The notes under the pieces were generated by a model, which was not told the origin of the DNA, made no database searches, and worked only from the letters and a program-made list of their open reading frames with translations. The position numbers were made by a program, and so were the translations under genes. Source: Desulforhopalus sp. (GTDB lineage: Bacteria; Desulfobacterota; Desulfobulbia; Desulfobulbales; Desulfocapsaceae). From it: a stretch of 32,721 nt of DNA. Positions 1-11,000 of the stretch are shown piece by piece. The stretch is from the NCBI GenBank assembly GCA_023231425.1, contig JALNVI010000027.1, positions 1 through 32,721 of the forward strand. Direction: 5' to 3'. Position 1 is the stretch's first letter. The number at the start of each line of letters is the position of its first letter.

Positions 1-95
1 AACCACGGAGTTGACGAACAGAGGACTATATTTTCTTGCCACCCATGGGCTCTGGCTTCAAGAACATCACCAGAAGGGGCGCTTGATATTGAGAT

Positions 96-3000
96 TTTCT
101 AAGCTGCCTGTGCGGCAGTGGACATAATGGGAAGTTTCGCGGCAACAGCCTCTTTTTTCTAAGCTGCCTGTGCGGCAGTGGACTCTCCTCTTGAGATAAT
201 GAAGACCATTTTTTATTTCTAAGCTGCCTGTGCGGCAGTGGACAGGCACCAGCGCCAATTCACATGAAGTATGCTTTTCTAAGCTGCCTGTGCGGCAGTG
301 GACGGCGGGTGACAGACGGCCCGCACGTCGGACCATTTTCTAAGCTGCCTGTGCGGCAGTGGACGTATTCGAGGAGCGCGACGGGCTTTTGTGTTGTTTC
401 TAAGCTGCCTGTGCGGCAGTGGACGCCGGTCGCTCCTCGGAGATAAACAGACTACCTTTTCTAAGCTGCCTGTGCGGCAGTGGACGTTGATTCGCAAAGC
501 TTAATCATGCCCTTAGCTTTCTAAGCTGCCTGTGCGGCAGTGGACGGTAATCAACTTCAAAGTGGATCATAATGTTTTTTCTAAGCTGCCTGTGCGGCAG
601 TGGACTTCAATGTCAATCTCCTTTTCAATTTTGTACATTTCTAAGCTGCCTGTGCGGCAGTGGACTAATAGCCCCTATTCGCGTAAAACCGATTAGGTTT
701 CTAAGCTGCCTGTGCGGCAGTGGACGAACACTCAATACAGTAGACAAACGTAAAAGTTTTCTAAGCTGCCTGTGCGGCAGTGGACGCTGGTTGAGCAGGT
801 TGCGGGACGGGCTTTGTTTTCTAAGCTGCCTGTGCGGCAGTGGACGAAGGCCGCGCCTATTTCGAGAGTTGAAAAGCTTTCTAAGCTGCCTGTGCGGCAG
901 TGGACATACGGCTAACCGTTTTTCAGCTCTCGAAATATTTCTAAGCTGCCTGTGCGGCAGTGGACTTGTTGAACAATTCAACACACTGGCCTGTAAATTT
1001 CTAAGCTGCCTGTGCGGCAGTGGACACCGTTACAGTGACTGGCTTGACTCCGTGGTTTTTCTAAGCTGCCTGTGCGGCAGTGGACAACAACATGCGTCAG
1101 AAGTTTGTGACACACTGTTTCTAAGCTGCCTGTGCGGCAGTGGACCATTACTGGAATATGTACACAAAAGAACATGATTTCTAAGCTGCCTGTGCGGCAG
1201 TGGACGGAGGCCCACACCTGGCTGGATGAAAATGGCTATTTCTAAGCTGCCTGTGCGGCAGTGGACAACAAAAACAAAACTTAATGCACGAGATCGAGTT
1301 TCTAAGCTGCCTGTGCGGCAGTGGACGGGATTACACGCCGCTGTCAAGCTGGATGTCTTTTCTAAGCTGCCTGTGCGGCAGTGGACAGGCATTGCAGGCG
1401 GAATGGTTCGAAATAACGTTTCTAAGCTGCCTGTGCGGCAGTGGACAGTACAAGCATACAAGGATGCGGGTGGCGAATTTTCTAAGCTGCCTGTGCGGCA
1501 GTGGACTCCATCTCAAAAACATAAATTGAGGCGTTCGATTTCTAAGCTGCCTGTGCGGCAGTGGACAATCAAATGAACAAGCAGGACGAGCTGTATAATT
1601 TCTAAGCTGCCTGTGCGGCAGTGGACGACGGGTAAACCCCTTAAAACTTTTAACGAGTTTTCTAAGCTGCCTGTGCGGCAGTGGACTTTGACTTTTTTTT
1701 ATTATCTTCTTTTTAGGATTTCTAAGCTGCCTGTGCGGCAGTGGACAGCAATAATAGACAACTCAAGAATAAAAATAATTTCTAAGCTGCCTGTGCGGCA
1801 GTGGACGTCCACCACATTCTGGGCATTCACCAACTACATTTCTAAGCTGCCTGTGCGGCAGTGGACATACACCGGATTCCCCTAACAGCCTTTTAAAGTT
1901 TCTAAGCTGCCTGTGCGGCAGTGGACGCGACGAAGACTTTGCAGCTCGTCTATTGCAATTTCTAAGCTGCCTGTGCGGCAGTGGACAGAGTGGGGGTATA
2001 AGTACACCTTATACAACCTTTCTAAGCTGCCTGTGCGGCAGTGGACTACCTTTTCCCTTTCCTCTTTCCTTCTCTCTCTTTCTAAGCTGCCTGTGCGGCA
2101 GTGGACAACAACCCTCCTTTCGAGCAAGTCCCCTTTCCTTTCTAAGCTGCCTGTGCGGCAGTGGACTGAGGTGAAGTAAGGCTCTTCAGAGAAAAACATT
2201 TCTAAGCTGCCTGTGCGGCAGTGGACGTAACTCGGACTTTGTGGTGCTATATGTCGTGTTTCTAAGCTGCCTGTGCGGCAGTGGACGTGGTACGGTACTC
2301 CAGAAATGAGCTGTCAGCTTTCTAAGCTGCCTGTGCGGCAGTGGACAAGACCAAATTCACGCTTACAAAGTTCTCCGGTTTCTAAGCTGCCTGTGCGGCA
2401 GTGGACGAAGTTCCTTGCTTAAAGTCGGCTCGTTTTGTAGTTTCTAAGCTGCCTGTGCGGCAGTGGACTTCTAGTGCCGCGATATTGTTTTCTATCGCTT
2501 TTTCTAAGCTGCCTGTGCGGCAGTGGACAGCTAGTTCTTCGGAGTTCCTTGGTTGTATAATTTCTAAGCTGCCTGTGCGGCAGTGGACTGCAATACCGGA
2601 CTCCTTCAGAGCGGCTACCTTTTCTAAGCTGCCTGTGCGGCAGTGGACCGTGTAATTATTGATACAGCTCAAATCGTGGATTTCTAAGCTGCCTGTGCGG
2701 CAGTGGACTCGCCTACTTTTGCGCCGAAAGCGTTTTGCAATTTCTAAGCTGCCTGTGCGGCAGTGGACCAGCGGGTTCCCCACAGAGGTTATAAACTGGT
2801 TTTCTAAGCTGCCTGTGCGGCAGTGGACATTTGAAGAGGCAATTGACGATATTATGAATGTTTCTAAGCTGCCTGTGCGGCAGTGGACAAGTCTACGCTA
2901 ATAGCGTAAGGTATAGACATTTTCTAAGCTGCCTGTGCGGCAGTGGACCAGAGCTATCTTGGTGGCTTCAGGGGCAGCGCTTTCTAAGCTGCCTGTGCGG

Positions 3001-4029
3001 CAGTGGACGATACAACAACAACTGGAGACAACACAGTGGATTTCTAAGCTGCCTGTGCGGCAGTGGACACCCAACATGCCGCGGAAGTTTGTGACACGCT
3101 GTTTCTAAGCTGCCTGTGCGGCAGTGGACGCTCTACATCCGAGTTATTATAATTCAGACAATTTCTAAGCTGCCTGTGCGGCAGTGGACGAATGGCTCCA
3201 AATAACGGGTGACAGCTTCATTTTCTAAGCTGCCTGTGCGGCAGTGGACGGTGGCAAAAAATTGACCAGGGGGCGGGAAATTTTCTAAGCTGCCTGTGCG
3301 GCAGTGGACAGTTCAATATCATTCAATTTCAAGGCATATTTTTTCTAAGCTGCCTGTGCGGCAGTGGACTGCAACGTTTTTTACACAGAAAAAAGGCAAG
3401 TTTTCTAAGCTGCCTGTGCGGCAGTGGACCCTTTATCTCCTTCCGCGTTCGCGCTCTTTTTTTTCTAAGCTGCCTGTGCGGCAGTGGACTGAGAACACCA
3501 TCAATACTCAAAATGTATGTTTTTCTAAGCTGCCTGTGCGGCAGTGGACGAACGAATCACCCGTATCGGTTACGTCGGTCATTTCTAAGCTGCCTGTGCG
3601 GCAGTGGACATAGAGTCGCACCCTTTGCTTGCTTTTACAGTTTTCTAAGCTGCCTGTGCGGCAGTGGACAAATTTCACCCGTCAAATCATAAAAATGTTC
3701 TTTTCTAAGCTGCCTGTGCGGCAGTGGACGATTTCATTCTCGCAGTGGATCAGTTCGAAGGTTTCTAAGCTGCCTGTGCGGCAGTGGACGAGGAGGAGAA
3801 AACCCGCCGAGGCCGCTTTTCTTTCTAAGCTGCCTGTGCGGCAGTGGACAAAGAAAAACCCCGCTCCGAAGTTTTCCGGGCTTTCTAAGCTGCCTGTGCG
3901 GCAGTGGACAACATGGCACCGACCCCGTTAAAAGCGATTCTTTTCTAAGCTGCCTGTGCGGCAGTGGACCGGTGCAAGGGTTGATGAAAGTCTACTTGAG
4001 GTTTCTAAGCTGCCTGTGCGGCAGTGGAC
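96..4029 (-). CRISPR. Type I-F CRISPR array, 66 repeats / 65 spacers
   Basis: A 28-base repeat recurs every 60 bases. On the plus strand it begins TTTCTAAG, has the palindromic core CTGCCTGTGCGGCAG and ends TGGAC. The reverse complement, starting GTCCACTGCCG and ending GCTTAGAAA, matches the known I-F (Csy) consensus, so crRNAs read from the minus strand. I counted 66 repeats. Spacers are 32 bases, except five: four of 33 (ending near 336, 457, 1238 and 3101) and one of 34 (ending near 2440). No changed repeat was seen, even at the distal (left) end. The AT-rich leader lies to the right, next to cas6f, so the newest spacers are near 4000. All long open frames inside the array are translations of the repeat and are not genes. 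The 95 bases left of the array show nothing recognisable. Confidence 0.98.
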
Positions 4030-4148
4030 TGACACTCAACATCCCAAATTCAACCAACAAACAATAACTTAAATATTTCTCAAGAAAATTACCCATTTTT
4101 CAGTATAGAATCATAACATCCTGAAAATAAACAATATTTTTTTAGGGG
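4030..4148 (-). promoter_or_regulatory. AT-rich leader of the I-F array
   Basis: About 120 bases rich in A and T separate the last repeat from the terminator of the cas operon. It is the only flank of the array with leader character, and it lies on the cas side, as is usual for I-F loci. It should hold the minus-strand promoter of the pre-crRNA and the site where Cas1-Cas2/3 inserts new spacers. I cannot place the -10 and -35 boxes with confidence. Confidence 0.75.
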
Positions 4149-4190
4149 AAAAACATTGGGTCCACCGGCCAACTTTTATGGTCCCAATGT
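4149..4190 (-). terminator. Intrinsic terminator of the I-F cas operon
   Basis: The arms ACATTGGG (4153-4160) and CCCAATGT (4183-4190) pair perfectly, with two more C-G pairs beyond one mismatch. Read on the minus strand, the stem is followed by TTTTT and CCCC. It begins about 15 bases after the cas6f stop and separates the cas operon from the array leader. Confidence 0.75.
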
Positions 4191-4204
4191 CCGTTGCAAG
4201 AATT

Positions 4205-4786
4205 TCAGAAAACAGGGACAGAAGAAACCCGACTTAATCCATAAGAGCTGAACTGAAGTGTTCCGGTGGGCTGTCCTTCACATCGGCCTATCATTAAACG
4301 ATAGCGCTTCCCTGAGCTCAGGCTTTTCATCCAGATAAAAGGTGCTTTACTCTCCCTGTTCTTCCTGTTTTCCAGCAGATGAAGAGCCTCTTCATAGGAA
4401 ATCGCCTTTCTTTTCGCTTTCCGCCGGGCAAGTCGCTCTGTATTGCTTTTGGTTTGTATACGAAAAAAACAGGCAAATTTATCTACATTTTCCGGGACAT
4501 GGCGAACCCTGGTTATATGCAGGTAATCTGAAAAATTTTGCATCACCTTTCGCAGCCCCAGCTTCTCAAGATCGGTTTCCGTCTCGGCAAAAAGTCTCAG
4601 TTTATTGCCCAGTTGAAATATCTTCGCGTCATATCCCGGAAAAGAACATCCCAGCACTCCCCCCTGCTTATCCTGCATCTCCGCTAAAGCGAGGTGAACG
4701 GGGAAAAATATTTTTTCCCATAAAAAATAGAGCGAAATATCTCCACCGGGTAACAGGGTAATTTCACAGAAATAGTCCAATGACAT
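4205..4786 (-). CDS. cas6f: Cas6f (Csy4) crRNA endoribonuclease
   Basis: This enzyme cuts the I-F pre-crRNA at the base of the repeat hairpin and stays bound to the crRNA 3' end in the Csy complex. The protein of about 193 residues follows the Csy4 layout. The N-terminus MSLDYFCEITLLPG resembles the known MDHYLDIRL start. A histidine near residue 31 (PVHLAL) aligns with catalytic His29 of the Pseudomonas enzyme. The arginine-rich helix SNTERLARRKAKRK, the serine of SLSSGKRYRL and the C-terminal SSYGLS all match. I chose the ATG at 4786 because AAGGAG lies just before it and the family starts there; an in-frame ATG at 4813 is less likely. It is the last gene of the operon. Confidence 0.95.
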   Translation of the reverse strand: MSLDYFCEITLLPGGDISLYFLWEKIFFPVHLALAEMQDKQGGVLGCSFPGYDAKIFQLGNKLRLFAETETDLEKLGLRKVMQNFSDYLHITRVRHVPENVDKFACFFRIQTKSNTERLARRKAKRKAISYEEALHLLENRKNRESKAPFIWMKSLSSGKRYRLMIGRCEGQPTGTLQFSSYGLSRVSSVPVF

Positions 4787-4790
4787 TGGT

Positions 4791-5807
4791 TTACTCCTTC
4801 TCGCCAAAAACACCGCCGCGAACCAGAACCGCCATCACATAATGCTCGGCATTTTTATCTGCAAGTTTTTCACCCTGAGCAAAAGCATCAAAAAGAGTAT
4901 AAAAATCCGCTTTCTCTTTCGGATTACGAAACGCCTTGCCGAGGTTAGTCACTGCACCATAAGGTTCCACTGCAATTGGGCCGACCATGAGTTCATCAGC
5001 CCCGGGATACCACGTATCAATGGTGCGCAGAGCGTTGCCAACCTTTTGAGAATGCATTCCTGCGACCTCGCCAATGCTGTAAAGAATTTTGCTCTTCTTT
5101 CCACTCTGCTGTCCTTTGCTTTTATCAAGCACCAGCTCTTCACTGGGATAGACATCCTGCGCTTTCCCCACCAGAGCAAAGGCATTGATTTCCAGAAGTA
5201 AAAATTCGCGCTCACCTGAGAGTGTCTGCGCGATTCCCGTTCCGAGAGATGCAACATCAGCAGACACCTGAGAGAAATCGCGCATACCTATCGCCTTGCC
5301 ATCAAAGGTCCATTCACAGGCAGCAGCACCCCCAATTATTTTCACCTGTACCTCTATCTTCTCAGCACCAACTCGATTTCTCCAGAAGAAACGCCCCCCT
5401 GCAATATTGGCCGCATATCTTCTGCCCAGTTCGGTGAATTTTTCTGCGGCGATATATTCCTCTGCGGCTTTTCGATAATTTCCCTGAAATTCATTATTGT
5501 TACATGCAGAGGGAGTCTGCACTCCACTCAGCACTTTTAACGTAAAGGTGAGTTTGAGAGTGTCATGTTCCTGCCCAAGCGCACAACTATCCACACGCTG
5601 CAGGTTGGGCGATTCAACCTTGGCATTCAATTTCAAAGAGTCTTTTTCATTTATACGATTGGAAATTGTTCCCCGCACAGATTTTTCCTGGAGATGAAGG
5701 GCGTCAGCCTTCACATTTCGTTTTTCCCAGGTGGTTCCGTAGAAAAAGCCATCGGAAGGAACAAGTTTCTTTTCAAATGCGAGTACGGATGCTTTAATTT
5801 TGGCCAT
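4791..5807 (-). CDS. cas7f: Cas7f (Csy3) backbone subunit of the I-F Cascade
   Basis: Six copies of this protein form the filament that holds the crRNA spacer in the Csy surveillance complex. The 338 residues match the usual length, and the N-terminus SVLAFEKKLVPSDGFFYG is the family signature. Other recognisable parts are RRYAANIAGGRFFWRNR in the middle and the C-terminal stretch on KEKADFYTLFDAF. The start overlaps the end of cas5f by 14 bases, and cas6f begins five bases after its stop, so the three are translationally linked. Intact, with nothing odd seen. Confidence 0.96.
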   Translation of the reverse strand: MAKIKASVLAFEKKLVPSDGFFYGTTWEKRNVKADALHLQEKSVRGTISNRINEKDSLKLNAKVESPNLQRVDSCALGQEHDTLKLTFTLKVLSGVQTPSACNNNEFQGNYRKAAEEYIAAEKFTELGRRYAANIAGGRFFWRNRVGAEKIEVQVKIIGGAAACEWTFDGKAIGMRDFSQVSADVASLGTGIAQTLSGEREFLLLEINAFALVGKAQDVYPSEELVLDKSKGQQSGKKSKILYSIGEVAGMHSQKVGNALRTIDTWYPGADELMVGPIAVEPYGAVTNLGKAFRNPKEKADFYTLFDAFAQGEKLADKNAEHYVMAVLVRGGVFGEKE

Positions 5808-6723
5808 GATTATCTCCTTTGCGTTCTCTTGTTATGGGGGTGTTTTGTTCACAAATATAAAGATTATCTTCTATTGAATCCCGGTAGTGCCAAAGCATGT
5901 TATCCAAGTTGGAAATTCTGTAGGGCATAATGAATTCACCAAGAGTAACAACTGCCTCCGCAAAACGATGAGGAGTTTCAGGGTCCCGCTGATTTACCGC
6001 TTCGCCAGGCGGAGTGAGGCCCTGAAAGCCGACAGCAACGGGAACAAGCCATCCTTTTTCCCGGCGGGTTCGCGTCCACTCTATCCTGCCATTCTCATCC
6101 TCTTCACTTTGACTCGTCACCTTGAGAAATTCCAGCAGGGCATCTATTCCATCCATTCCATTTGTCATCGCTTCTACCATCAGTTCTCGCCGTTCCACGA
6201 GACAAAAGCCAGGCATCATACTGCGGAGAAGAACGATATTTTCATCTTCCTTCTCCACTGATGTACAAGTAATTACAGGGAGAGGGGCGATGATATCACC
6301 CCCCGCAAATTTCATTTTTGAAGCAATGATTTCGGGGACATGATCTGCCAGCTCCTGAGAGTCAAACCCCTCATATTCCATTAAAAGAGAGAGTGTGAGA
6401 TGGCAGCGGGCTTCTTCGATGAAAGATGGTCGCTCTGCATTACCCGAGTGCCCTTTCTTTGTTTTGGGAACAAGCGGGTTTCCGGTTCCAATAATAGATG
6501 CATTATAATCGCCTGCCCCTTTATGGGTTTGTAACTGGCACTCGTGGTAAACAATCCCGACTGAACAAAACCGTCCTTCCACTTTCCGGGCATTAAGATG
6601 GCGCTGCAGGGCGTGCATGAAACCGCACACCGCTGTCATTGCTGGCACCCCGATGGTATAGGGGCTCGAGAGGGCATTGGCATTGAGCACTGTCAGCCGA
6701 TTGATCAGCATGAGCTTTTTCAT
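5794..6723 (-). CDS. cas5f: Cas5f (Csy2) crRNA 5'-handle binding subunit
   Basis: This subunit pairs with Cas8f and caps the 5' handle of the crRNA in the Csy complex. The 309 residues fit the family. The N-terminus LMLINRLTVLNANALSSPYT followed by IGVPAMTAVCGFMHAL is typical of Csy2. Later come FCSVGIVYHECQLQ and the FIMPYRISNLD region. It starts inside the cas8f stop (4-base overlap) and overlaps cas7f by 14 bases. Order and orientation are those of a standard I-F operon. Confidence 0.95.
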   Translation of the reverse strand: MKKLMLINRLTVLNANALSSPYTIGVPAMTAVCGFMHALQRHLNARKVEGRFCSVGIVYHECQLQTHKGAGDYNASIIGTGNPLVPKTKKGHSGNAERPSFIEEARCHLTLSLLMEYEGFDSQELADHVPEIIASKMKFAGGDIIAPLPVITCTSVEKEDENIVLLRSMMPGFCLVERRELMVEAMTNGMDGIDALLEFLKVTSQSEEDENGRIEWTRTRREKGWLVPVAVGFQGLTPPGEAVNQRDPETPHRFAEAVVTLGEFIMPYRISNLDNMLWHYRDSIEDNLYICEQNTPITRERKGDNHGQN

Positions 6724-7976
6724 AGAAAAATCCTCTCGATAGATGCGAACAGCTCATTGTAATTCTGCCAGTCTGCATCTCCAATGGAGACCGCTTCATC
6801 TTTATGAAGAGTATGATAGCTGTTACCAAGCCAGCGAATAAGACCGTTCTGCACCTCTTTAAACCATACCGGTTCTCCCTCCCGTTCCCCGGCATATTGT
6901 TCATCCAGCCAGATCTTCTGCCAGTGGGGCAGATTCTGATAATTATCAGAATCGGACCAGTTCGCCTCAAGCTGACGGATCTCCCACAGACGATCAGCTA
7001 CTCCATAGAGAAGAGAACGAAAAGCAGCATCGCGCCCGGCTCGAACATGGAGATTATTCACTCCGACAGAAAGGACTTTATGCAGGGTTGCAAATGCCTC
7101 TCTAAACTGCTTCGGCTGCAGGCAATCGGTGAAAAAATTGGTTCGAGGCGGATATACACGTTTCCTTTCCAGAGAGGGCGGCAGGGAAGACAAGAGGTAG
7201 GCAGTACCACCACTTTTACTATTCAAAGAGCTAATATTCTGTGGCTTTGTCCCACCGAAACCAATAACGGTAAGGTTATAAATTTCAGACAGTTTAAGCT
7301 CAGATTTCGCCTCTGCTTTTCGTTTCTCTCTGACAGCTTTTGCCTCTTCACTGAAGTGCATATTGTTAATACGATCTTTCAGATCAAACATCAGGGTTGA
7401 GGGGGTAAGAAGAGAAAGGAGGTGATAATTATTACCAACGGGGAAATAGACTTGTTTCAATAATCCGCTGGTTTTTGTTTTGTTTTCGTCTGTTTTTATC
7501 ATCAAGAAATCCTCTCGAATTTCTGCGAACGACTTTTGCGCAAATGTGAAATTCCTCTGGATAAAAGATGTCTCCTCTTCAAGATGCTGTAACAATGTTT
7601 TGTTTTCAGCAAGTTTCAAATCAAGAAATTTCTTCACATCAAGAGCAGCCGCGTTACCAAAGCAATCAAGTTCTGCAGGTATTGTTGCTGTACAGAGATA
7701 TCCTGGCGCAGGAGTGTCTACCTCTGCAATTACAGGAGAGCCTTTTGCGTCTGGATGTGAAAATTTCCCAGGATGGCTGGTAAGAGAAAGTTGTTTCGCC
7801 CGCTTTGCCGCATCTATAACCCAGTTTTCCGGGGAAAATGTTTCGGCGGCCTGATCTTCAATGGCCAGTCTTTCGTCTTCACTTGTGTTGCTGTTAATCT
7901 TTCCGCTTATCGATTTTTCTTTACGTTCCTCGATAAATTTGACCAGAACTGAATCCATAGACACCTCCTTTGGCAA
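6720..7976 (-). CDS. cas8f: Cas8f (Csy1) large subunit, PAM recognition
   Basis: Cas8f recognises the protospacer-adjacent GG/CC dinucleotide and starts DNA unwinding. The 418 residues are slightly short of the usual 430-440. The assignment rests on several points: its position directly before cas5f, the internal segments FPVGNNYHLLSLLTPSTLMF and NLTVIGFGGTKPQNISSLN, and the C-terminal helical part with ANWSDSDNYQNLPHWQKIWL. The ATG at 7976 is preceded on the minus strand by AAAGGAGGTGTCT, a strong ribosome-binding site. About 120 bases separate it from cas2-3, the only real gap in the operon, so a second promoter there is possible. Confidence 0.93.
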   Translation of the reverse strand: MPKEVSMDSVLVKFIEERKEKSISGKINSNTSEDERLAIEDQAAETFSPENWVIDAAKRAKQLSLTSHPGKFSHPDAKGSPVIAEVDTPAPGYLCTATIPAELDCFGNAAALDVKKFLDLKLAENKTLLQHLEEETSFIQRNFTFAQKSFAEIREDFLMIKTDENKTKTSGLLKQVYFPVGNNYHLLSLLTPSTLMFDLKDRINNMHFSEEAKAVREKRKAEAKSELKLSEIYNLTVIGFGGTKPQNISSLNSKSGGTAYLLSSLPPSLERKRVYPPRTNFFTDCLQPKQFREAFATLHKVLSVGVNNLHVRAGRDAAFRSLLYGVADRLWEIRQLEANWSDSDNYQNLPHWQKIWLDEQYAGEREGEPVWFKEVQNGLIRWLGNSYHTLHKDEAVSIGDADWQNYNELFASIERIFL

Positions 7977-8097
7977 ATTGGGTTCTTCCTTCTGCTAACT
8001 TTTCCAAACTCAAATCTTTATTCTTTACTCCTTCTTTTATAATTTGTTAGTGAAAATATTTTATGCTGGCCACCAGCACTGACCAGAACAGATCCTT

Positions 8098-11000
8098 TTA
8101 CCGCCACAATCCCAACTCATCGGAATATGCAAAAGAGAGATTATTATTATCTTTGCCATAGGTCGGCAGGGTTAATTCTCCATAGCGAAGCGCCGCACGC
8201 CCCAAATTGCCGCCGGTAAACTGTTCTGCCAGCCGGGCCAGCAGGTCTGCATAATCCCGCACCATCCAGAGTCGCACTCTTTCCACTTCTGAGAGCGGTT
8301 CCAGACGGGAAATCCCGTATTCCAGTTCAATACTGCGCACTTCGTCATATTGATCCTGTTCAACAAATTTTTCTTCACCATTCTCCATCTGCAAATAGAC
8401 CAGCAGCTGCCCGGAAGAACGTCGGAAACGAACGAGAGACTGCGGCACAGCAGTCAGCCACCAGCAGTTTTCAAGCCATCCCTGCATGGTTTCCGGGCCC
8501 ATTTTTTCGTATCGGGTCAAGAGATTATGGATAACGTGGTGTTCAAGATCGGCAAGGCGGAGAGTCGGCTGAAGTTCAGTCGATTGGGTAATGCGGGGCT
8601 TCGCATCAAGTCGCTCTTCCAGTTCAGAAAGATCAGTCAATACTGCGAGATCATGGCTTGTTAAAAGATTCTCTTTTGACTCATATCCCGGCCGCGTAAA
8701 GACAACCTTTTCCGGCTCTTTGCGCGCCATCCCGAGAAACCCTTTCAGGTTATACTGTAACAGTGCAATGTTTGGCGGCATTCCCTCCTGCGCCTGCCGG
8801 TGGCGCAACACACGCCCCGCGAGCTGAATAAGTGAGCGAAAGGAGGAGGGCTCAACCACAGCCCAGTCGAAATCGTGATCCCGCCCCACTTCTTCTACCG
8901 GTGAGGCAACAAGCAGAAAAATCACATTATCCTCTGTACAATTCTCCAGATGAGTATGAATGATTTCATTTTTAAAAGGTTCATCCCCGTCTTTCCGTTT
9001 GAGAACAGCATCTAAATGGTTTTCCTGCATGCTGCGCATGGCCAGCACCTGCCCGCTGTGATAAGCCATGGTGCGCAAGGCAACACCTTCAGGCAGGGAG
9101 GCTGTGAGCAGAAAGCGGGTGAGTTCGATGCAGGGGTTGATATTTGCCATGCGCACCACGCCAAAACTCACCTTTTTCCCACTCCTTTTATCAATTATGG
9201 CGTGGAGCTGATGCATCTGTACCGCTGCATCCTTGATTATGGAATAATAGCGGGTACGCAGGGGGGCCTCGTTGGTGTCTTCTTCCGGGTTACAGGAGAT
9301 GAGTGTCACTCTGCGTCTGGGTAATTCCCGGTGCAGAAACTTCAGACGTGCAGTGACGAATTCGCCATGTAATTCGCGAAACGTTGTTCGCCCATCCTCA
9401 CCACACTCAAGACCTTTCAATACAGTGTTATTGTCATCAATCCACGCACAGCCAACATGCGCCGGTTGTTCCGCAAAGGAAGAAAAGAGCTGCCACCCCG
9501 CCTGATATACATTGAAAAAGCCTTCTGCGAGATCGGGTGGGATGGTCGCGGAAGAGATGACAACCTTGCGCCCGAGCATGGCCGCGAGGTGGATAAGCCG
9601 CCCGATGGCAATGAGGTCTTCCCCGTCGAAATCATCGACCTCATCAATTACTAAATCGGAGGAGAGCAGCCGCAGTCCTGGAAGGATTTGATGGCCACCC
9701 TTCACACCCTCAACAGCATCCATCAGGTGGTCGATGGTGCAGCTCAGCACTGGGGTATAGAGGAGCCGACAGGCTTTGTGACTTTGCAATACAGTGGAGA
9801 GGAAAAAGTCAGTCGGGCGGATACCGCTCTCAAGATCGTTGAGCAGCAGAGGGGCATCGGACTCGGAACCGGTTTCGCTCTCTTTTTCTCTTTCAAAAAG
9901 ATCCCGCACCGCCCGCGAACCAATGAGCACAGCAAGATCCTCTTCTTCAAGTTTGATCCGCTCCCGATACTCCTGGCCCGTTTGCAGGGTGAGCGTGCGT
10001 AAACCGAGAGCAAGAATATAGCGAAGGCTGTTACCATCCGGAGAAAGCGCCCGCATAATCTTGGCATTGGCAAAGGTCTTCCCTGTGCCAGTGCTGGCCA
10101 TATTCACAGCAAAGAATCCAAAATGGTCAGAATCCATCTTCGTGAGATTACGCCAGGCACTGATTTTTTCCACGGCCTTGTCCTGCCAGCGAAAACGCGA
10201 ATCAGAGCTTTTTTTGCGCAACTGACGCAAATCTTCCGCTCGCTGGCATCTGTTTTTATCTGAGCCATCAAATCCAGGCAGGGCATAGACATTCGTTACA
10301 GCCTGCCGGGCCACACAGACAAGGTGTTCTGAAAGTTTCTGATTGAGCTGAGGGCCTTTCCCTTTTTCCGCCCGGCTGCTGTTGGCATAGAGGCTGGTGT
10401 TATCCCACGCCCTTTTATCCGCATCCTGCGAAGAGTAGTGATGGTCAGCAAGCATCAGGCAGAGACGAGTGTGATGGAGAACAGGCCGCCATGCTCCATT
10501 TTTCAGCGATTTATCCAACAGGGGGAGAACTGCAACCATCCGCTTCGTCCACTTTTTGCTCTCCCGCTGCCACTTTAGGGATTCAATGGGCAATCCCCCG
10601 CTGAAATTGAAACACTCGGGCAATTTTTCATCAAAATTATCACCACAATTTTCATAGCCCCAAGTCTGCCGAATCTTCTTCAATATTTGCTCCGGACTTG
10701 AGGAATTGTCCCCCCGATACTCTTTCGGATTTTGGGACAGCGGCATCTTGTGATGGGAAACAATCAACCAGCCAATAACCGCAGCAGCTGGAGGAAGACT
10801 GGTGAGGGGGGCCGTATATTTTGAGCCAATGCTCTTCTTTACAGTGATTTCATCATAAATATTCTCCACCTGTCGGCGCAGCTCAGCGGCATTGATTTTT
10901 CCATCATGCAACCGGGTAAGCCATGTTTCATCCTCCGTTGCCCCATCAACAATCTCCTGCAGAAAAAGAAGAGAGAGCCATTCGTGTCGCAGTGGATCGG

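Noticed and set aside
67..3931. Long repetitive open frames in the first array (for example units of FLSCLCGSG or SKLPVRQWT)
   Set aside because: They are the translated CRISPR repeat every 20 codons, on both strands and in several frames; no start sites or family likeness.
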